NCBI GenBank assembly: GCA_028565715.1
Contig: JAOXYC010208350.1
Coordinates: 1 to 11,398 of the forward strand
From: Phoronis pallida
Taxonomy: Eukaryota; Phoronida; Phoronidae
DNA: 11,398 nucleotides
Direction: 5' to 3'
The position numbers were made by a program, and so were the translations under genes. Positions 1 to 7,900 of this stretch are shown here, one piece after another. A model generated the notes under the pieces. The model had not been told where the DNA came from, made no database searches, and saw nothing but the letters and a program-made list of their open reading frames with translations. The number at the start of each line of letters is the position of its first letter. The first letter of the stretch is position 1.

Positions 1-890
1 AATTGCTTAAATCCATCTTCACCAAGCTGAGCAATCATCATCTTCTTCCACCTCTCTAAGATGGCCACAGATTCTGGTGACTTGGTTACGTCTAAAATTC
101 TCGACACACTAGGAAATCTTTCATTTTCCTTGAAATTCTTGTCAAAGTCACTTATGTGTTTCCATGCAGTTTTCATCACAGATTTATTTGGCAAAACAAG
201 AGGAAATTCCAGCAATGGTGATAAATTTATGCCCTTTTTAGCCTTGTTACTGTTTTCGGAGCGGTTTTGGAATCCAAAATTTGTCTTTGTTTCAGGTGAA
301 CTAGTTGCTTTCAAATCTTCATCTGTAATCACATAGCGACTATCAATGCTACTTGATTGATGAGGTTCCTCTAGTGAATAGCTGTGATTCTCCTTATTAG
401 GGTATGTAGAGTCTGCTGATTTTCCAACTTTGAATGCAAAATCAGACGCAGAAAAACTATCTGTTTGACTAGCTTGATTCAATGAACTTGTTTCGATACC
501 AGGGGAGTCTTTAAACTGACTTTTATCAAACAAATCTTTCATAGAAGGAGGCATTGACTCTTCCCAATATAATGCTTCACCATTGTCTTCTTGCTTGAGT
601 TCAGGTACACTACTACTCTGACTACTACTTCCAGCTAAATCAACCTCGTCTAAGAAGTTAAACTGCATTTCTGTTTTCTTAGAACTTCTCTTCTTCGAAG
701 CCTTCTTCTTAGTTTTCTTCTTTTCTGGTCTCAATGGTGGTCCATAAAGCTGTTTGTTTTCAGCATGCCACTTCTTCATTTGATAAGCAATAATCTCATT
801 TTTACGCGTTTTGTAAAATTGCACATGTTGGCGAAGTATTCCAAGCACCAAACAATTGCTGAGCACTCTAAGCTTGGTTGTGGTGAACAT
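1..890 (-). CDS. MGME1: MGME1, mitochondrial genome maintenance exonuclease 1, N-terminal part (runs off left edge)
   Basis: The minus frame from the ATG at 890-888 is open to the window edge, 296 codons, with an in-frame TGA about 63 bases upstream of the ATG. Known role of the family: a PD-(D/E)XK exonuclease that trims single-stranded mitochondrial DNA flaps and ends during mtDNA replication. Visible parts: residues 1-31 are basic, hydrophobic and free of acidic residues (MFTTTKLRVL...), as expected of a mitochondrial presequence; a lysine-rich stretch at 57-72; a serine-rich, poorly conserved linker of roughly 180 residues; then PSVSRIL (260-266), LERWKKMM (278-285) and LGEDGFK (289-295). 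The last three match the human segment just before the nuclease fold. The linker is about 120 residues longer than in human MGME1. The catalytic Asp/Lys residues lie outside the window. TTTCAG stands one base before the ATG, so a 5'-UTR intron may end there. No intron interrupts the visible coding part. Confidence 0.88.
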   Translation of the reverse strand, partial: MFTTTKLRVLSNCLVLGILRQHVQFYKTRKNEIIAYQMKKWHAENKQLYGPPLRPEKKKTKKKASKKRSSKKTEMQFNFLDEVDLAGSSSQSSSVPELKQEDNGEALYWEESMPPSMKDLFDKSQFKDSPGIETSSLNQASQTDSFSASDFAFKVGKSADSTYPNKENHSYSLEEPHQSSSIDSRYVITDEDLKATSSPETKTNFGFQNRSENSNKAKKGINLSPLLEFPLVLPNKSVMKTAWKHISDFDKNFKENERFPSVSRILDVTKSPESVAILERWKKMMIAQLGEDGFKQ

Positions 891-1183
891 TCTGAAATTA
901 TAAAAGCAATGGTTGTGTATACAGAACTGGCAAAAAACCAGAAGACGTCCCAGATTGTTTCAGTCTGTCGTTTTCTGTCTAAGAAACTGCATAACATTGA
1001 CCTAGATTTCTGCCTTTGCTTTGTCCGCTATGTTTACTGCTATTATCCCCAATACAATAGAATGTCCAGGTGTACACGTCAATAAACATACTGGTGGGTC
1101 ATAAATCAATTACTGCTTACGGCTAGTAATAATTTGTAGCTTTCGGCTCACTCTTGTCGACAAGGGTGACAACCTTGGCCCAT

Positions 1184-1246
1184 GGGAACAAATTTCCTTT
1201 TTAACTCTTCTATATAAAAGACCGACAAAAAAGGAAATTTGTTCCC
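1184..1246. repeat. Perfect 19-bp inverted repeat around a TATA-like core
   Basis: Arms 1184-1202 (GGGAACAAATTTCCTTTTT) and 1228-1246 are exact reverse complements around a 25-base spacer containing TATATAAAAG at 1211-1220. It may be a small foldback remnant. The TATA match could be functional on plus, but no downstream gene uses it nearby. Confidence 0.6.
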
Positions 1247-1501
1247 GTGCCTTGCCATTTTTGGCCTTGCCAATGCTAGTCGATACAATCAACCCACTGA
1301 GGTAGGTACCTCCGTTGGTAGTCAACGTGGTAAACAGAGAATCCAGAAATTGGCGGGAAACATTTCAGAATACTCTGTATTACGCTTGCAGTAGGTTCAC
1401 AGTTTGATATAACCTTACTACTCAGTCAGTGCCAGTGGGCTGATTGCATAAACTTGATCAACTATGGAACTATGCTAATGCTAGATCAAAAATGTTTTTT
1501 T

Positions 1502-1511
1502 GGGAACTCCC
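1502..1511. promoter_or_regulatory. kappaB-like palindrome GGGAACTCCC
   Basis: It fits GGGRNNYYCC exactly. A 10-base match in 1 kb is only suggestive, and it lies 390 bases from the SNX ATG. Confidence 0.2.
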
Positions 1512-1852
1512 AGTTTGCAATGAAAACAAAACATTCTTTTTTCTAATTCCCTCAAGACTTATACCTATAGCAGACAAAGCAGTACAATAAATTGACAACA
1601 TTTTTCAATTGTTATTGTATGAAATAAACACACATTGACAATTTTAACAACCTTCGTTGCAGCATGAATCGCACTATATCCGGTTGACCCAGTTAAAAAA
1701 GGGGTCAAACTATACTCTTAGAGTCAAAACTTGTCGAGAAAAACAAAACATATTGAGTACAAGTTACTCCAAAAAACATAAAAATTGACTTTTTATTGTT
1801 ATATTGCATCAAAATGTAGATTGTGTCTCTAAAACTGGATTTTGTAAGATTT

Positions 1853-1858
1853 GATTGG
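1853..1858 (-). promoter_or_regulatory. Inverted CCAAT box
   Basis: GATTGG on plus is CCAATC on minus, 42 bases upstream of the SNX ATG and 18 bases from the E-box. NF-Y sites in this setting are common in divergent animal promoters. Assigned by motif only. Confidence 0.35.
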
Positions 1859-1875
1859 GGTTTGAAGAGTACTAC

Positions 1876-1888
1876 ATCACGTGACTCA
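1876..1888 (+). promoter_or_regulatory. CLEAR-like E-box (TCACGTGA) overlapping an AP-1 site (TGACTCA)
   Basis: ATCACGTGAC at 1876-1885 differs from the CLEAR consensus GTCACGTGAC by one base; that consensus is the TFEB/MiT site of lysosomal genes. TGACTCA at 1882-1888 overlaps it. Both lie within 25 bases of the start codon. USF could use the same E-box. Confidence 0.4.
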
Positions 1889-1899
1889 TACCGGCAGCC

Positions 1900-1905
1900 A
1901 TGATG
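1900..1905 (+). CDS. SNX6: SNX5/6 coding exon 1 (ATGATG only)
   Basis: The context GGCAGCC-ATGATG is followed by GTGGGT, a usable donor. Spliced to exon 2 it gives [10 protein letters not shown], nearly the MMEGLDDGPD of vertebrate SNX6, and completes exactly 406 codons. The 5' UTR start is not determined. Confidence rests on this match and on the good start context, because six bases alone carry little signal. Confidence 0.75.
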
Positions 1906-4900
1906 GTGGGTGTACTTTGTATTTTTGTTTATTTTTGTATTTTCACGAAACCCTCCGTTCGGTGCAAAGTTATTTTTCATTATAAAACAACCATGTTGAT
2001 GATGGAAATACATTTATGTTAACAGATTCTCAGAATTTACTGCCATGCGGTTGCTTTTGAAAGATGAACCTTACTTCCTGAATGTCAATTGAGTCTGCTG
2101 ACGTTCCAATGTCAATGACAAGGAATCGAGTCGAGGAAGAGCAAACCTCAACTCCCGGTTTACAACTACATGAATAATTATATGATTAATAACCGGTTAC
2201 CACCGCACTTTTCACATCTCCTATCAGAAGCTTAACTGAACAGTTATAGATTCAAGCGGATTTCAAGCCAGTTTGTATAAGAAGAATCACTGCGGTCGTT
2301 TTAGAATGAGCGCGCTGATTCCATAAACACTGCGGTGATTTGAGCGCGCTGATTCCATAAACACTGCGGTGATTCCATAGGTACAGGTCCCTCGTTTACT
2401 ACCTGTTATTCATTCAATTAAAACACACTGACTGAATAACGTGAATAAATGAGGGACCGCTATATACTTGACTATCCCATAATCACCACACTCATTTTGC
2501 AAACCGGAACAAAACCACTGTTTTTTTAAAAATGACCACAGTGATTTTGTTCTGGATTTCAGAATCACAGTGGTCATTTTCTTCCAGTTTCAGAATGTGC
2601 GGTGATTAAAGAATCACGGGGGGGATTATGTTCCGGCTTGTAAAATGGGCACGGTGATTATGGAATGGAATCGCTGGGGTTTTAAACTGCCGCGATCATA
2701 TTAAAACGACCGCGGTGATTCTTCTAATACGAAGGGAATGTCCTTCTATACAGATGAGATGTGTTTTGGTAGCCAGGGGTATTTGATACTAGAGAGTAAA
2801 CAAGTCAACTGAGCATAAGGTTCAATGGAAGCTTTTTGAGTGTTTTTACTCTGGCTAGTAGTTTTCAGAATATTAATTTAAAAAGAACTCTAGTCTCTCC
2901 CACAGCCCATCTCTAATGACGGTCTGTTCTCTCTATGCGTTAAACGAATATTGCTAAGTATATGTTGATTACGTCACTCCGATGATGATTCAGGGACTTC
3001 CCAAAGATACTAACATGGCCTTTATTTCTTTAAAATTCTTTTTTTCTATTTAAGGACGGACTGGATGATAGCCCTGACCTCTTGGAGGAGGACAACAAGG
3101 TAGTGTTAAACAATTCCTAACATATGTTGTGCTTAAAGCTAAGCTCTTTAAAATGCGACCCTTCTCACAGTGAGTTATGTGATTTGTCCTATTTAAATTG
3201 GTGGCATACCAAAGTATCAAAGGGTTTAGATAATTGATATAATATATAATAAAAAGGTTTGATGATAACCTTAATGAAAAAAAAATAATATGCAAGCTAT
3301 TATAACTAGCTTGGGTTCATTTAAACCTTTGCATCCTTGTTATGTTTTGTTAGCTATGAATGACATTTAATTGTGATTGCATTTTCTGTTCATTGTAAAT
3401 TGTAACGCCATTGAAGAAGAATACACATTCGAAAGCTCTGGATTTTATATCGTTTTTATATCACGTCATCACAAGAGTGACATTTTAATGTAATATATGA
3501 TGTAATCTGCAATGTAAATTGGTATTTATAAACAACTCGTGTGGACAGTTCACAACAAAATGGCAAAGAATCCTCCTAAGAATACAGTCTTTAAAAATGT
3601 TTTGACGAAAGCTTTCTTTCATGAATATGACATGTCTTATTTCTAGCAGCCACGATCAGAGAGTGTTGACATCCATACTGATACATCGTTGATGGTCGAT
3701 ATCTCAGATGCACTCAGTGAGCGAGACAAAGTCAAGTTTACAGTTCACACTAAGGTAAAGAAATGCTCCGTTCTTGGTTTTGAATATTTCTATGTATATT
3801 TCAATACATATTCAGGCCTATTGTTATGAAAAAAACAGATTTTATGGTTAGTCCTAATGTAATTGCTATGAATTTCACCTTAGTCTCCAGTCCAGTAATA
3901 TTTCTGTTTGACGTGAATTCATCATCAATATTTCATTTTAATTTTCAGACAACCCTGCCTAATTTCCGTGAGCCAGATTTCTCTGTGGTACGTCAGCATG
4001 AAGAGTTTGTCTGGTTACATGATAGATATGTGGAGAATGAAGACTATGCAGGCATTGTGGTTAGTCATACTATAAACCAACTAAATTTAGACGTAATCCA
4101 TATGGTATCTCTGATTTGGTTTCTTCAACTGTTCTTATGTATTTTTTTTCTAAACAACACATAATATTTACTAATGCCGTTAAATGCCATTTCATATAAG
4201 ACTATGTAGGCATATGCAGGCATTGTGGTGAATTTTTCTTTTTGTCAATATGCATGTTACTTGTAGCATAACTGAATAAAAATGGTACTTGAAATCATGA
4301 CGCTCTTTATCTCAAATACAAGAGTGTTTTTTTACATCAGCTGTTCATGTATTTATATTGTGATGAATTTATATTGTAAACAACACATTTTTTCCACTGC
4401 TAATTAAAATGGTTTTAACTTTCAAACATCCTTTCCAGATTCCCCCTGCTCCCCCTAGACCAGACTTTGATGCTTCCAGAGAGAAACTACAGCGACTTGG
4501 TGAGGGTGAGGGAACTATGACAAAGGAAGAATTTGCTAAAATGAAGCAAGAATTAGAAGCGTAGGTTTTTTCTTAACAAAATATGGAATGAATGAAAAGT
4601 GTGTTGATATAGAGGATAATTAACTAGTGTCATTGAATAATAAATTTCTCAAAATGAGTCAAAATCCTTGCCAAAGGCTCGGATTTGAATTCCTTTGGGG
4701 AGGATTTTGACGAGTTTTGAGAAATTTATTATTCAATGACGTCAAGTTTATTGTTCTATTTCTCACATGAAACAGTGGCGACGCAATGTCGAAGAAAAAC
4801 AAGTCGCGTATGAATACAGTGATCCATCCGAGTGTGTTATTTTCAATAATACATTTGAGGAACTTATCATGTGAAAAAAAATATTCTTATCCACGAGATT

Positions 4901-7900
4901 CAAACCGGTGTCCTATGGCCATGAAATTACAAAATACTATTAAGATGACCAACTACATCAATATAGTACTTACTAAGGGGTACAATGTGTTGTCGTTACC
5001 ATTCAATGAGCTCTTCTTTGCATAAGGAAGATAGTAACACAAAAGTATTACATAAATGGACATAATTATAAATGTCCATGTTTCCTATGGATAAAACAGT
5101 ACTAAGGATTTCTAACGATAACGTTACAGTGGCAGCAGATTTTTTTGTTAGGAAAGTTTTTAAATTTTTTGAACACATACTTTTTTAATGATAACAATCT
5201 TCAAACCTATTATTGACATTGATTGATTAAAACATTTATGTTTTATTCCAGTGAATATTTAGCCACATTCAAGAAGACAGTGGCAATGCATGAAGTGTTC
5301 TTACAGAGACTAGCAGCTCACAATACACTAAGGAGTGACATCAACTTTAGAATATTCCTCGAATACAACCAAGATGTGAGTTAATTGGGATGTTTTTTGA
5401 TAAATGACAGAGTACAACTGTCTTCAAAGTTAGACTTATTTTGTCCCTGTTGATCTAACTTGGATTTTCATTATCAGCTGCCTTTACATGTGTTGAATGA
5501 AGAGTTTCTTTTTCTTACTAACTATATCGTGTTTTGTTGATGGAGCATGATGACTTGACTAAATTAAAAAGTGAAGTGAATAACGTTTTCTGCAATGTTT
5601 GTTATTTATAACAAACCACTTACTAGATTTACACAACGCTTTTCATTGCTTGTAAGAAACCAAGACCCAGATTGCTCAGGGCCCTTTATTATACAAAGTA
5701 TCAACTTTATCTGAAAACTTTACAGCTAAGTGTAAGAGAAAAGAACAAGAAGGAAAAAATCAAGAGTTTCTTCAACAGTGTAACAAAGACAGCGGATGAA
5801 GTGCTACTGGCTAATCAGAAGGTACAGGTTTTGATAATATTCTCCGAAAAGTAATCGCCCCAATACAAAATACTCCTAGTCAGGTGACCTTTAAGGCTTG
5901 TTAAAAAGAATGGATTTGTATAAGAACTGGCTTTAAAGAAATAGAGGAAAGGTTTTTTTTTAGACTTTTAAGGCTGGTTAGAAAATTGGAATTTGTATTA
6001 GAACTGGCTTTATTAGAAATACAAGAAACCTGGGATAATAATCATTGTAAAGCGCTTTGAATAAAAAGCGCTATATAAGCACCGACATTATTATTATTAT
6101 TTATTGAAATAAAACAGCAATTACCAAATGAAAGTTTTGAAGAAGTGTTTATTTTGTTTTTCCACAAATCTTTTGGCAAGAATTCTTTCCCTACTCTCTG
6201 ACTCATGCCAAGATTGTTGTGTACTGTACACTTGAAATTGGCCTCGTCTACAATACTGAGAAAATGAAGCTAAACCATGAGGAAATAACACATTTTATTT
6301 TACAATGTTGTAGGATTCTGATGAGTTCTTTGAACAGGAGAAGGTCTTCCTTGTTGAATATCATACTAGAATAAAGGAAAGTACAGCAAAGGCTGACAAA
6401 ATGACCAGGTGTCATAAAAGTAAGTTGAGTGCTTCTAACAGGAACTTTATCTTGTTTGTGTCCAGTTTTTAAGCACAACACAAAAATGACTATAACAAAC
6501 ATGCATTTTTAAGAACTTGGAATTGATTGAATTTTGTTGAAGTATATGTAGTAATAACTATATCAAGAACAAAATGACAAAATTTTCTTTTAATGTATTT
6601 TTGGTAAATTTTCATTGTAGGAAATTTAAATTTCTCAAACAAAGGTTATCGAAATGGTGATCAAACTGGATGATAAAATTTTCTTTATATTTGCAGATGT
6701 TGCTGATTCCTATATAAAAATATCATCAGGATTACTACAAATAGCAACGCTAGAAAATACAAATCTTGATAAGTAAGCATTTTTTATTTGCCTCTCGCTC
6801 TGTGACAAATTAACCTTGATGACATTTTTGCATTTTATTATACCAGAGATGTGCTTTTTACAGATTTAATTTGTTTACATTCTTTAACAAAAAAAGATTG
6901 TATTTTTTTGAAGTTTTTGTCACCTTGTATTATCTCTGCTGTACAAACAGTGTATCCTATAACAGTACAAGGCATTCAAACCCTAAATTAACATTTTATT
7001 AGGAATTGTTGGAAATTAGAATTGATTTTCTTGTTACATTGTCATCACTGAATTAATGGTTTTATTCTTTCAGATTATTCCAGAAAGTTGCAGACACATT
7101 TGAAAGAGCAAGGGTATAATTTTTTATCTAAAACACTAAAGCACTACCGAAATGTCTTATTTGTCTGATTTGTCAAGTAAAACTGGTTATGTGGTAATAC
7201 ATTGGACACATAAACTGAAATTCGTTTGTTGACACCTTGTAAGACAGAAACAAATTTGTGGTGTGAGTTGCATTCATCGTTCCAGATGTCACATATCTTC
7301 CAGGGGCCGGTTTCATAAAGAAAGTTTAACTTTAAACATTGGTTAGTTTTGATTGTTGCGTCACGTAAAAAGCCTCATTTGACGTCATACAACAATCAAA
7401 ACTAACCAATGTTTAGCTAAACACTGGTTAACTTTCTTTATGAAACTTAGCCCAGACCCCATTATATTCAAGCATATTTCACATTTTTCACTAAAAATTG
7501 TAACGGAGCTGAAAGCATACTATTGCTTCACTTCAATCTATTGTATGCTTTAAATGTATAATGCTCCAATTTTTATAAATTTTCCTTTTCTTGCCAGAAA
7601 CTGGAAGGTCGCGTTGCATCAGACGAAGACCTGAAACTGTCAGACACACTGCGCTACTATCAGCGGGACTCGTCAGCTGCCAAGGACTTACTCTATAGGA
7701 GAGCTAGAGCCCAAGCCAATCTGACGGAAGCCAATCAAAAGTTAGATAAAGCGAGGGCAAAGAACAAAGATGTCCAGGCTGTAATTATTATTTTAAATTG
7801 TTTCATTAAGGATACGGTGATGGCTAATTGGAACAATAATAAAAAGTGCTGTTTTAAAGCATTTCCAGCAATCAAAAACTTTGTTAATGACACTCAAACT

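Larger units (their letters stand above)
891..1899. promoter_or_regulatory. Intergenic region between divergent MGME1 and SNX5/6 start codons; candidate bidirectional promoter
   Basis: About 1 kb separates the two ATGs. No convincing coding sequence was found on either strand. The half nearest MGME1 may be a 5'-UTR intron of that gene, because TTTCAG abuts its ATG; the matching donor could not be fixed (weak candidates include GTAAGG and GTAACT read on the minus strand). The likely transcription start zone is near 1850-1900, where recognisable sites cluster. Also present: a perfect 19-bp inverted repeat at 1184-1246 and a kappaB-like site at 1502-1511. Confidence 0.5.

Noticed and set aside
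61-336. Plus-strand open frame of 91 codons
   Set aside because: It lies antisense to the MGME1 coding frame, which has clear family motifs; this frame is its shadow.
765-1085. Plus-strand open frame of 106 codons
   Set aside because: It overlaps the MGME1 start on the opposite strand and has no recognisable protein features.
1184-1246. Hairpin as a microRNA precursor
   Set aside because: The 19-bp perfect stem with a 25-base loop lacks the longer imperfect stem of animal pre-miRNAs.
1110-1325. Minus-strand open frame of 71 codons
   Set aside because: It runs through the 19-bp inverted repeat and shows no domain; treated as chance.
1684-1708. TTGACCC and GGGTCAA, an everted nuclear-receptor-like pair
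   Set aside because: The 11-base spacer is not a usual receptor spacing; likely chance in AT-rich DNA.
1705-2013. Minus-strand open frame of 102 codons
   Set aside because: It crosses the promoter cluster and SNX exon 1; low-complexity translation, no family match.
3826-4164. 112-codon open frame taken as a separate gene
   Set aside because: It is SNX5/6 exon 4 read through parts of both flanking introns.
5056-5079. Small hairpin ATGGACAT...ATGTCCAT
   Set aside because: An 8-bp stem is expected by chance in AT-rich intron sequence.
5672-5854. 60-codon plus open frame taken as a gene
   Set aside because: It is exon 7 with read-through on both sides.
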